This document shows positions 1 through 6,082 of a DNA stretch of 10,227 nt, one piece after another. The notes under the pieces are model-generated. The model worked only from the letters and a program-made list of their open reading frames with translations, was not told the DNA's origin and searched no databases. The stretch spans positions 31,380 to 41,606 of the forward strand of contig PLBZ01000066.1 in assembly GCA_003134675.1 (NCBI GenBank), given 5' to 3'. The DNA comes from Solirubrobacterales bacterium (GTDB lineage: Bacteria; Actinomycetota; Thermoleophilia; Solirubrobacterales; Solirubrobacteraceae). The position numbers were made by a program, and so were the translations under genes. Positions within the stretch are counted from its first letter, which is position 1; every line of letters begins with the position of its first letter.

Positions 1-434
1 CGCGGCACGACGAGGTTCTTGATCGGGTCCACGCCCAGCACCTGCAAAGCGTCTAGCTCCTCACGAATCTTGCGCGCCCCCAGATCCGCCGTGATCGCCG
101 TACCCGCCACCCCAGCGAGCACGATCGCGGTGATCAGGGGCCCGATTTCGCGGACCGCCGCGAGCACGAAGATCCCGCCGAGCCGATCGAGTGCGCCAAA
201 GATTTGAAAGAAGTTCGCCGCCTGCAGCCCGGGCGCGGCATAACTGATGGCCATCGTCGAGACCAGCAGCGGGAACCAGCACAGCCGTATCGTGAACAGG
301 AACTGCGACACAAACTCCCCGCCGTACGGATACGGAGGGCGCAGAGCAGAGGTGATCGTCCTGCCCGTGAGGATCATCATGTCCCCGACTTCCTCCAGCA
401 GGTTCCTCACCGGCAAAAACGCCCGCGCAGGCAC
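1..434 (-). CDS. YrbE/MlaE-family ABC permease (Mce-type lipid transport), partial
   Basis: Integral membrane permease subunit of an Mce/Mla-type ABC lipid transporter, working with an MlaF-type ATPase and Mce-domain substrate-binding proteins, none of which is in view. I translated this gene by hand because it runs off the left edge, leaving 144 residues of a family usually about 250-270 long. From the GTG at 434, residues 11-30 (NLLEEVGDMMILTGRTI) fit the family's amphipathic start. The signature follows at about 94-134, including REIGPLITAIVLAGVAG, then TAITADLGARKIREELDAL and LGVDPIKN. This block is highly characteristic, so the family call is firm; the substrate is unknown. The start is uncertain: the frame is open up to a stop at 489-491, and GTG codons at 476 and 434 are both possible. 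The 434 codon has AGAGG about 13 nt upstream; the 476 codon could be leaderless. It diverges from a GntR regulator, and the rest of an mce operon probably lies beyond the edge. Confidence 0.9.
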   Translation of the reverse strand, partial: MPARAFLPVRNLLEEVGDMMILTGRTITSALRPPYPYGGEFVSQFLFTIRLCWFPLLVSTMAISYAAPGLQAANFFQIFGALDRLGGIFVLAAVREIGPLITAIVLAGVAGTAITADLGARKIREELDALQVLGVDPIKNLVVP

Positions 435-481
435 ATCGCCAACGAGACCTCTGCCGTCAGGGTGGGATCGCGCCACAGCGC

Positions 482-498
482 TAGTGTACTAGTTGACC
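482..498. promoter_or_regulatory. Possible overlapping divergent promoter elements inside the palindrome
   Basis: TAGTGT (482-487) on the plus strand and its near complement TACACT (488-483) on the minus strand both fit the TAnnnT form of a sigma70-type -10 box. The plus element would give the GntR gene a leader of about 50 nt. The minus element ends 6 nt before the GTG at 476, which would make a leaderless permease transcript. A TTGACC at 493-498 resembles a -35 box, but no good -10 lies 16-18 nt downstream. Assignment is tentative because no convincing -35 accompanies either -10. Confidence 0.3.
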
Positions 499-506
499 AG
501 CACACT
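483..506. promoter_or_regulatory. 24-bp imperfect palindrome, candidate GntR (YtrA-type) operator
   Basis: The two halves are AGTGTACTAGTT (483-494) and GACCAGCACACT (495-506). Nine of twelve symmetric base pairs match and all three mismatches are transitions. The outer arms AGTGT/ACACT are perfect and the spacing (24 bp, no gap) suits a homodimeric winged-helix repressor. It lies between the divergent permease gene and the GntR gene, 40 bp before the latter's start, and is AT-richer than its surroundings. Known YtrA-like regulators bind palindromes of the same general kind next to their own genes; that this GntR protein binds here is inference. Confidence 0.7.
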
Positions 507-546
507 GTACGTCCGAGGTCCTGGGCGCTACCGTGGAGGTATGACA

Positions 547-1296
547 ATGCAGCCAGAGACCATCGGCGCAGAGGGATTCGACGTCGCCATCGACCGCGAC
601 GCCGAGGTTCCAATCGGGGTACAGCTAGCGTGGGCGCTGCGCACCCGAATCCGCGACGGCAGGTTCAAGCCGAGCCAGCGACTGCCAGGGCTACGTGACT
701 TGGCTGAGGCGATCGGCGTAAACGTCAATACAGTGCGCGCCGTCTACCAGCGCCTCGAGCACGAGGGCCTGATCGATAGTCAGCAAGGCAGCGGCACGTT
801 CGTCGCCTCGACCCAGCAGCGGCCTTCTGCGGTGGGCACGATCGCGGCCGACGCCGCGCGCGAGGCGCATGCGACCGGGGTCGACCCGCGCGAGGTCGCG
901 GCTGCTCTCTACGTGACCTCCGAGTCCTCAGCTCAGCCCCTTGACGAGGCGGCCGAGCGCCGCCGCCTGTTGCGTACCCAGATCGCCGGACTCGAGCGAA
1001 CGCTGGGGGAACTCGAAGCCGGGCATCCCGGCCTCGCGCCAGCACCCACCCAAACGCGCCGGGGCCCTGGTCCGACGCTGCCGAGCGTCACCGAACTGGA
1101 GCACGTGCGTACCTCTCTGGTGCGCCGGCTGGCCGCCGTCCAGACGGCGATCGACTCGCTCGGACGTGGAGAGGCCTCAGGGGAGGCAGGGCACCAGCAG
1201 GAGCGCCAGGCAGCTACGAGCAGCAGCAAGGGTGCTGGCCGATCTCCGATCGGTCGACCGCGAGCGAAGACACGTCCCGCGCCCGCGGGGGCCTGA
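547..1296 (+). CDS. GntR-family transcriptional regulator, YtrA-like, with long coiled-coil C-terminus
   Basis: DNA-binding regulator of 249 residues. The GntR winged helix-turn-helix spans about 19-87: VPIGVQLAWALRTRIRDGRF, then LPGLRDLAEAIGVNVNTVRAVYQRLEHEGLI and the wing QGSGTFVA. No FCD, UTRA or aminotransferase effector domain follows. Instead residues 131-207 look alpha-helical with two coiled-coil-like stretches (AAERRRLLRTQIAGLERTLGELE and VTELEHVRTSLVRRLAAVQTAI), then a basic, low-complexity tail from 208. YtrA-type regulators are usually about 120-140 residues, so this one carries an extra 100 or so. I chose ATG 547 over ATG 541 because GGAGG at 535-539 sits 7 nt before 547 but only 1 nt before 541. 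It is followed after 19 nt by a small membrane protein gene, probably cotranscribed. A palindrome at 483-506 is a likely autoregulatory site. The tail contains one copy of a 23-bp repeat. Confidence 0.9.
   Translation: MQPETIGAEGFDVAIDRDAEVPIGVQLAWALRTRIRDGRFKPSQRLPGLRDLAEAIGVNVNTVRAVYQRLEHEGLIDSQQGSGTFVASTQQRPSAVGTIAADAAREAHATGVDPREVAAALYVTSESSAQPLDEAAERRRLLRTQIAGLERTLGELEAGHPGLAPAPTQTRRGPGPTLPSVTELEHVRTSLVRRLAAVQTAIDSLGRGEASGEAGHQQERQAATSSSKGAGRSPIGRPRAKTRPAPAGA
1234..1256 (+). repeat. 23-bp dispersed repeat, copy A (hairpin core)
   Basis: These 23 bases occur again, exactly and in reverse orientation, at 5938-5960. The core can fold: GGCCGATC (1237-1244) pairs with GATCGGTC (1248-1255), one G-T pair, around a TCC loop. 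This copy lies in the 3' end of the GntR gene and encodes AGRSPIGR (residues 230-237) in its low-complexity tail. A chance 23-mer match in 10 kb is very unlikely even at high GC. Confidence 0.75.
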
Positions 1297-1315
1297 GCTC
1301 AATGGTGGGTGCCTG

Positions 1316-1570
1316 ATGGCGGGTACCTACTTCCTGGGGATGGTGCTCGGTGTCCCGCTGGTGATCTTCGCTCTGGCGCTGCTCGCCGGGTACCTCCATC
1401 GCGACAGCGACGCCGAGGTGCTCGACTGGAAGCCGACCCGCTCTCCTGAGCGAGAAGCCGAGCTCGCGGTCAACGACATCGATCAGATGCGCGCCTCCCT
1501 GAGCGAGCTTCGGCGTCGACGCGGGGCGGGCGAACCCGAGCATGCAGCCGAACACCGGTGGGAGACCTGA
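1316..1570 (+). CDS. Small single-pass membrane protein, function unknown
   Basis: An 84-residue protein I do not recognise. Residues 5-27 (YFLGMVLGVPLVIFALALLAGYL) form one strong transmembrane helix. The rest is hydrophilic: an acidic start (HRDSDAEVLDWKPTRSP), then a helix with coiled-coil character at about 45-69 (EREAELAVNDIDQMRASLSELRRRR), ending in a short polar tail. The ATG at 1316 is preceded by GGTGGG (1304-1309), a plausible ribosome binding site about 6 nt away. The gene starts 19 nt after the GntR stop, so the two are probably one operon, and both proteins carry coiled-coil-like segments. YtrA-type regulators are often cotranscribed with membrane or transporter genes, which makes a partner role conceivable but unproven. 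Its stop lies 1 nt from the stop of the convergent protease gene. Confidence 0.75.
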   Translation: MAGTYFLGMVLGVPLVIFALALLAGYLHRDSDAEVLDWKPTRSPEREAELAVNDIDQMRASLSELRRRRGAGEPEHAAEHRWET

Positions 1571-1571
1571 C

Positions 1572-2759
1572 TCACCCAGCCGTGCACGGCCCCGTGCTGA
1601 CCTGAGCACCTGCACCGGCAGCATCCGCTGCAGCCAGCGCGTGGGCAACTGTCGCGTTGGCGACCCCGTAGCCGCCATGCGGGCCACCGCCGACCGTGCC
1701 CGCGAACACCGTGGTCAGGACATGCCCAGCGCCGTCAACCAGCGGGCCACCGGAGTTACCCGGACGCACGAGACCGCGCAGCGGGGTGAGCAGCCGCGAG
1801 ACCGGCCCTGAGCCGTACGCGTCCTGGGTGAGCACTGTCTGCGTGCGCCCGATTCGTCCCGGCTGCACGTTGAAAGGACCATTCTCGGGATAGCCGAGAG
1901 TCGCCCCGCCGGTACCCGAGGCCGGTTCGCTCACAAGGCTGAGCGCGGGCACACCGAGGTCGGGGATGCGCAGCACAGCGATGTCGTTCCTCGGGTCAAA
2001 AGCGATCGGCCGCGCGGGCAGGCTCGGCGAATGACCACCCGGCTCGACGGTCGTGTCCTGCTCGCCGGCCACGACGTGGGCGTTGGTCACCACAATGCCC
2101 GGCCGTGCCACCCAGCCAGAGCCCTCGATCGCCAGGCCACAGGCGGTCCCCAGCACCCGCACCACGCTGCGTGAGGCCACCTGCACGCCCGGCTCGTGCG
2201 CGATGCGAGGTGTGGGCGCGGCGACATCCGGCGAGGGGCCGGTGACCCGAGGCAACGGATCCAACCGCGCAAGCGCGTTCAGGATCGAGCCCGTCGGCGG
2301 CAGCAGCTTGTTGAGCTCGCGCAGGACGGCCGAGCGCTGGATGTCCACGCGCAACTGGTCCTGCCCCGGCGCCTGCGCCGCCACGGCTGCGAGGATCCAC
2401 ACGATGCCCAGACCGAGCGCCGCGCTGAGCGCCGCGCCGAGCAAGCCGTCGAGCAGGCCCAGACCCGGGAGGAAGAGGGCACGGCGCAGCTTGAACCCCA
2501 AGCCCTCCAACCCGCTGGCGAGGATCCCCCCGGCAAGCAGCGCGCCGAACAACCCGAAGGCGGGGGCGTAAGGCGATGAGGATCCGCGCGGAAGCAGAAG
2601 AGGACCCAGACGAGTTCCGAGGAATGCACCAAGCGCGAACCCGCCGAAGGAGAGCACCCCGACGATGAAGCCCCGCCGGAAGCCAAAACCGGCCAGGATG
2701 GCCGCAAACGCGAGGATGATCCAGTCGAGCTGTGTCACTTGCCATGTTCTATCGCTCAT
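1572..2759 (-). CDS. marP: MarP-like membrane-anchored periplasmic serine protease (CvpA domain + trypsin fold)
   Basis: A 395-residue homologue of mycobacterial MarP (Rv3671c, 397 residues), a protease needed for acid resistance that acts on the cell-wall hydrolase RipA. Residues 11-130 form a CvpA/colicin V production-type domain with about four membrane helices. A linker (about 131-190) leads to a chymotrypsin-fold domain with the complete triad: His228 in VVTNAHVVAGE, Asp259 in DPRNDIAVLRI and Ser336 in RPGNSGGPLVD. Cys207 and Cys392 match in position the two cysteines that form the regulatory disulfide in MarP (Cys214 and Cys395). The start at ATG 2759 gives MSDRTWQ; a GTG at 2738 (VTQLDWIILAF) is the alternative, and neither has a clear ribosome binding site. 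It faces a penicillin-binding protein gene head to head with only 23 nt between start codons. A shared cell-wall role of the two is inference. Confidence 0.9.
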   Translation of the reverse strand: MSDRTWQVTQLDWIILAFAAILAGFGFRRGFIVGVLSFGGFALGAFLGTRLGPLLLPRGSSSPYAPAFGLFGALLAGGILASGLEGLGFKLRRALFLPGLGLLDGLLGAALSAALGLGIVWILAAVAAQAPGQDQLRVDIQRSAVLRELNKLLPPTGSILNALARLDPLPRVTGPSPDVAAPTPRIAHEPGVQVASRSVVRVLGTACGLAIEGSGWVARPGIVVTNAHVVAGEQDTTVEPGGHSPSLPARPIAFDPRNDIAVLRIPDLGVPALSLVSEPASGTGGATLGYPENGPFNVQPGRIGRTQTVLTQDAYGSGPVSRLLTPLRGLVRPGNSGGPLVDGAGHVLTTVFAGTVGGGPHGGYGVANATVAHALAAADAAGAGAQVSTGPCTAG

Positions 2760-2782
2760 TGACTGAGAACCGGACTGGGCGC

Positions 2783-4504
2783 ATGCGGCGTGCGCGTCCC
2801 GTGGCCGCCCTGGCAGGTGTGGCCTTCCTGATCGGCGCGATCGTCGGCGCCAACAGCGGACCGTCTGCGGCGCACACACTCGCCGGGCATTACGTCGCGG
2901 CCTGGGCAAGAGGCGACTACCGGGCGATGTACCTAGACATCGACGTCGCCTCCCGGCATGGGATCTCAGCCGACGAATTCGTCGCCGCCTACGGACAGAC
3001 GACGAGAACAGCCACCGCCACGAGCCTGGAGGTGATCGGCAAGCCCCGCGACAGCACCGGCGGCCTCGTGTCCGTTCCGGTTCGCGTCCGCACGCGGCTG
3101 TTCGGGACGCTCGCGTTGGATGTGCAGCTGAGGATCGTAAGCGGCGCCGAAGGAGGCCCCGCAATCGCCTGGTCGCCGTCGCTTGCGTTCCCCGGGATGC
3201 GTCCCGGAGAGACGCTCAGCCGACAGACGACGCTTCCCAGGCGGGCACCGCTGCTCGCTCGGGACGGTTCCGTGCTCGCCGAAGGCTCAGCGACGGAAGC
3301 CGGGACCCGCAGCTCGCCGCTGGGGGCCTCGGCGAGCGCCGTGATCGGGGAAGTCGGCCCGATCCCGACCGCGCGCCGCCCGGCGCTCGAAGCGCAGGGC
3401 GTGCCTTCCGATGCGGTCGTCGGCTCAACGGGGCTGGAGCGCGCACTCGACGCGCGCCTGCGGGGAACCCCCGGAGGCGAGCTGCTCGCGGGCCGGCGAG
3501 TGCTCGCGACCGCCGAGTCGCATGCGGCGAGCGCCGTACGCACCACCGTCTCCCCCGCCCTACAGCGCGCCGCGGTGACCGCACTCGGGGGACAGCTCGG
3601 CGGGATCGTCGCGATGGCGCCCTCCTCCGGACAGATCCTTGCCGTCGCAGGGATCGGCCTCGACGACCTCCAGCCACCGGGCTCGACATTCAAGATGGTG
3701 ACCCTCACAGGCGTGCTGGCAGCGCACGTCGCGAACCCGCACACCATTTTCCCCTATGCCACCCACGCCACGCTCGACGGGGTCAAGCTGAGCAACGCCA
3801 ACGGCGAGGAATGCGGCGGATCGCTCGAACTGGCCTTCGCCGTGTCGTGCAACTCCGTGTTCGCCCCGCTCGGGGTCAAGCTCGGAGCACCCCGTCTCGT
3901 GGCGACGGCGGAACGCTTCGGCTTCAATCACGATCCGGGGATCGAAGGCGCCGCCGAGAGCTCACTGCCCGCGGCATCCGCGATCCAGGGCGAACTGGAC
4001 GTCGGATCAACGGCGATCGGGCAGGGCCAGGTGCAGGCAAGCGCCCTGGAGATGGCGGTCGTCGCGGCGAGCATCGCCGATGGTGGACGCCGACCACAGC
4101 CGACCTTCACGCCCGGTCCGCCGGGCACAGGCACGCAGGCGACGAGCCCCGCGGTGGCGCGTACCGTGCGGCGCCTGATGATCGGTGTAGTGCGCAACGG
4201 AACCGGAACCTCCGCCGCGATCCCAGGCGTCGTGGTCGCCGGCAAGACGGGCACCGCCGAACTGAAGACGAAAAGCAGCTGCCCGGCGAGCTCGGAAACG
4301 AGCTCAGGAGAATCAGGCTCGGAAAGCTGCGGTCCAGCACAGAACGAAGCGAGCAACACCGACGCATGGTTCGCGGCGTTCGCACCGGCGCTCCAGCCGC
4401 GGATCGTGGTGGGAGTGCTGCTAGTGCAGGACGGCGCCGGCGGAGCCACCGCCGCGCCAGTCGCCCGACAGGTGCTCGAAGCCGGCCTTGCAGCCAGCCA
4501 CTAG
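2783..4504 (+). CDS. Class B penicillin-binding protein (MecA/PbpA-like transpeptidase)
   Basis: A 573-residue D,D-transpeptidase that cross-links peptidoglycan outside the membrane. Order: a basic start and one membrane anchor (6-24); an NTF2-like domain resembling the MecA N-terminal domain (about 30-135, including HYVAAWARGDYRAMY and ISADEFVAAYG); a reduced linker/dimerisation region with PRRAPLLARDGSVLA (152-166) and STGLERALDARLRGTPGG (215-232); then the transpeptidase domain. Active-site motifs are intact: Ser301-TF-Lys304, Ser355-Cys-Asn357 and Lys488-Thr-Gly490. Straight after KTGTAEL is a Ser/Glu-rich insert of about 30 residues (496-527) with Cys500 and Cys516. I chose ATG 2783 because the positive charges then directly precede the anchor. 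GTG 2732 and ATG 2744 are in frame but would overlap the divergent protease gene. None has a strong ribosome binding site. Its stop codon shares CTAG with the stop of the convergent lipoprotein gene. Confidence 0.88.
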   Translation: MRRARPVAALAGVAFLIGAIVGANSGPSAAHTLAGHYVAAWARGDYRAMYLDIDVASRHGISADEFVAAYGQTTRTATATSLEVIGKPRDSTGGLVSVPVRVRTRLFGTLALDVQLRIVSGAEGGPAIAWSPSLAFPGMRPGETLSRQTTLPRRAPLLARDGSVLAEGSATEAGTRSSPLGASASAVIGEVGPIPTARRPALEAQGVPSDAVVGSTGLERALDARLRGTPGGELLAGRRVLATAESHAASAVRTTVSPALQRAAVTALGGQLGGIVAMAPSSGQILAVAGIGLDDLQPPGSTFKMVTLTGVLAAHVANPHTIFPYATHATLDGVKLSNANGEECGGSLELAFAVSCNSVFAPLGVKLGAPRLVATAERFGFNHDPGIEGAAESSLPAASAIQGELDVGSTAIGQGQVQASALEMAVVAASIADGGRRPQPTFTPGPPGTGTQATSPAVARTVRRLMIGVVRNGTGTSAAIPGVVVAGKTGTAELKTKSSCPASSETSSGESGSESCGPAQNEASNTDAWFAAFAPALQPRIVVGVLLVQDGAGGATAAPVARQVLEAGLAASH

Positions 4505-5088
4505 ACGTCGAGCTCGGCGAACGCGCTCTGCGCTGCGTCAGTCGGGTCGACGATCTTCAGCTCCAGCGGACGGTTGTCAAGCGAGATGACCTGGATCTTG
4601 TAGAGCAGCAGCGCACCCTGAGTCGGACCCAAACTCGCAACCGAATCCGGCAGCGGCAGCCGGCTCTCAGCCGGCACGAGACCTCCGCGGTAGGCAAACG
4701 GATTGGTGACACCAGGAACAACCGGGGTGTAACTGTTGTCCTGGGTATCCGTAACGGTCAGACTGCTTGATGCTTGAAGTTCCTGAGGATTGTTGTTGTA
4801 CACCTGAAGAAACACCCCGAACCACTCCTGGCCGGGAGCGAGACGGCGCTCCGCAGGCGAGAGCCCCTGCAGGTAGGAGGCATCCTCGGCGTCAGAGGGG
4901 TTGAGCTGGCGCGAGAGCTGAACCTCGTAGACCAGCGGACCGACGTTCAGATAGGGCGCGTTCGCACCCGACTCTCCAGCGTAGGTGCCTGTGGTGACCT
5001 TCGTATGAGAGTCCCCGCAGGCGCCGAGCGCAAGCGCCGCTAGCAGGGCGAGGATGGGAAGCGGGGACTTGCGCAGATGGCTGGACAT
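4501..5088 (-). CDS. Predicted lipoprotein, possible DUF4352/telokin-like beta domain
   Basis: A 195-residue secreted lipoprotein. It has a basic N-terminus, a hydrophobic stretch (LPILALLAALALGAC) and a good lipobox LGAC with the modified cysteine at residue 24, so the mature protein should sit on the outer face of the membrane. The mature part looks beta-rich: YLNVGPLVYEVQLSRQLNP (about 46-64), then WFGVFLQVYNNNPQELQ and SLTVTDTQDNSYTPV. The last pattern (a statement about supporting neighbours followed by a D-T-x-D-N-x-Y turn) resembles the Ig-like DUF4352/telokin-like lipoprotein domain, but I cannot confirm the family. The ATG at 5088 fixes a proper signal peptide; there is no clear ribosome binding site before it. 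It starts 13 nt after the stop of the SRPBCC gene, so it is probably the last gene of that operon. Ligand and role are unknown. Confidence 0.85.
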   Translation of the reverse strand: MSSHLRKSPLPILALLAALALGACGDSHTKVTTGTYAGESGANAPYLNVGPLVYEVQLSRQLNPSDAEDASYLQGLSPAERRLAPGQEWFGVFLQVYNNNPQELQASSSLTVTDTQDNSYTPVVPGVTNPFAYRGGLVPAESRLPLPDSVASLGPTQGALLLYKIQVISLDNRPLELKIVDPTDAAQSAFAELDV

Positions 5089-5101
5089 GCGACGCGGCAG
5101 T

Positions 5102-5596
5102 TTATCCGCCGGCGACGGTCACGCGCCGCCCGCGGCCAACATCTGACTCAATGATCGAGCGCAGCCGGCGCATCGCCCGAGTGTTCTTGCGTTTCAGCCA
5201 GCCGCGCGCACCGAGCCCCTCCATCAGGCGGTCCGACAGCGTCGCCGGCTCGGTCTCGAGCGTGAATCGCACGCGCGTCGTGCCCGCCGCGCCCGGCGCG
5301 AGCTCGTAGACACCGAGCGTACGAATGCGATTGTCCTTGCCGCCGCGGCCCGCCTCCACGATCCGATGCGGAGCATCGACCTCGACGAACGTGACGTCTC
5401 CCCAGCTAAAGCGGTTGCCCGGTGCCTTGACGCGAAAGCGCGCCCCCGCCCCGAGCCCCACGGAGTCGATCCGCGTGAGGTGCCAATCAACGAGGTAGTG
5501 GTCGGTGAACTCCGGATGGTTGGCGATGTCCTGCAGGTAGTCGAAGACCCGCTCGCGCGGAGCGTCGACGACGATTGAGACGGTCACGGGGTCCAC
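5102..5596 (-). CDS. SRPBCC-superfamily protein (polyketide cyclase/START-like fold)
   Basis: A 164-residue soluble protein of the SRPBCC/Polyketide_cyc2 type, a helix-grip fold with a hydrophobic cavity that usually binds a small lipophilic ligand. The start VTVSIVVDAPRERVFDYLQD followed by IANHPEFTDHYLVDWHLT is typical of the first strand and helix. A WGDVTFVEVDAPHRIVEAG strand pair and a long C-terminal helix (LSDRLMEGLGARGWLKRKNTRAMRRLRSIIE) follow. The chosen start is GTG 5596 with GGCGG 5 nt upstream; GTG 5587 is possible. The frame is open further upstream to 5752, but that part overlaps the preceding gene and lacks domain character. It sits 40 nt after the small four-cysteine gene and 13 nt before the lipoprotein gene. 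Ligand and reaction cannot be told from sequence. Confidence 0.85.
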   Translation of the reverse strand: MDPVTVSIVVDAPRERVFDYLQDIANHPEFTDHYLVDWHLTRIDSVGLGAGARFRVKAPGNRFSWGDVTFVEVDAPHRIVEAGRGGKDNRIRTLGVYELAPGAAGTTRVRFTLETEPATLSDRLMEGLGARGWLKRKNTRAMRRLRSIIESDVGRGRRVTVAGG

Positions 5597-5636
5597 GGCG
5601 ACCGCCAGTCTAGACCCCACCCATCTCGGACGCCGG

Positions 5637-5900
5637 CTAGGCGGCGCGGGCGGTGAGACGGACCGTGTGGCCGTGCTCGGAGTGGCGCACGACCTCGGTG
5701 GCGAGGGGAGCCTCCCGACGCAAGATCCGGCACAGCTCGCAGACGATGCCATGGGCGTGCCCGTACAGATGGATGTGCTCCCCCGTTAGCGGCGTGCGCC
5801 CGCAGTCGGTGCAGCGATGCCGGTCGGCCTCCAGGGCACCCACACCGCGACGCAACAGGACGCGCTCGAGCTGCTCCACGTGACGGGAAGGGGAGGCCAT
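5637..5900 (-). CDS. Small four-cysteine (zinc-finger-like) protein, function unknown
   Basis: An 87-residue protein with two CxxC pairs, Cys30-TD-Cys33 and Cys54-EL-Cys57, separated by GRTPLTGEHIHLYGHAHGIV, which suggests one structural zinc site of treble-clef or zinc-ribbon type. Several histidines (42, 44, 48, 50) lie between the pairs. A charged helix precedes it (HVEQLERVLLRRGVGALEADRHR) and a conserved-looking C-terminus follows (EVVRHSEHGHTVRLTARAA). The layout reminds me of a conserved hypothetical of Solirubrobacterales-like actinomycetes, but I could not check this. The start is taken at ATG 5900; there is no convincing ribosome binding site. The frame stays open upstream to GTG 6056, which would add 52 residues of atypical sequence containing the 23-bp repeat. 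It is the first gene of a likely three-gene operon. Confidence 0.72.
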   Translation of the reverse strand: MASPSRHVEQLERVLLRRGVGALEADRHRCTDCGRTPLTGEHIHLYGHAHGIVCELCRILRREAPLATEVVRHSEHGHTVRLTARAA

Positions 5901-5937
5901 GATCTGCAGGATTCGCCGTCGCGCGGCCGGCTCCTGC

Positions 5938-5960
5938 CGACCGATCGGAGATCGGCCAGC
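5938..5960 (-). repeat. 23-bp dispersed repeat, copy B (inverted relative to copy A)
   Basis: Exact reverse complement of 1234-1256, with the same hairpin core around a 3-nt loop. It lies 38 to 60 nt upstream of the ATG at 5900, where it could sit in a promoter or 5' leader. If the minus-strand frame were translated from 6056 it would give the same peptide, AGRSPIGR, as copy A. Flanking bases do not match between the copies, so the repeat unit seems to be just these 23 bases. Confidence 0.75.
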
Positions 5961-6082
5961 GATGGGCAAGCGATCGGTAAAGCTGGGGGTGTGGGCATTG
6001 CCAGGCAGGACGCCCGAGTCGAGTCGTGGCCACGGATCCAGGGAACTGATTTCCACTTTTCAGAACTTGCTGAAGGGCTGAT

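Noticed and set aside
493..546. GntR gene start upstream (493) or at ATG 541
   Set aside because: 493 lies in the operator with no ribosome binding site; ATG 541 is only 1 nt from GGAGG, whereas 547 is 7 nt away.
2732..2782. PBP start at GTG 2732 or ATG 2744
   Set aside because: These overlap the divergent protease gene and put a polar segment before the basic residues and membrane anchor; ATG 2783 gives a normal topology, though the choice is not certain.
2760..3164. Extension of the protease gene upstream to 3164
   Set aside because: The added 135 residues are Arg-rich antisense of the PBP gene; the CvpA domain begins normally at 2759.
3811..4770. Long plus-strand frame and other long Arg/Pro-rich frames antisense or offset to real genes
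   Set aside because: They have the Arg-rich, domain-free composition expected of shifted frames in GC-rich coding DNA and overlap genes with clear domains.
5597..5752. ATG start at 5752 for the SRPBCC gene
   Set aside because: It lies inside the preceding gene, and the added part is low-complexity Ser/Pro/Arg sequence read from another gene's frame.
5901..6056. N-terminal extension of the four-cysteine protein from GTG 6056 (52 extra residues)
   Set aside because: No ribosome binding site, atypical composition, and it would contain the 23-bp repeat; the recognisable protein begins at ATG 5900. Not fully excluded.
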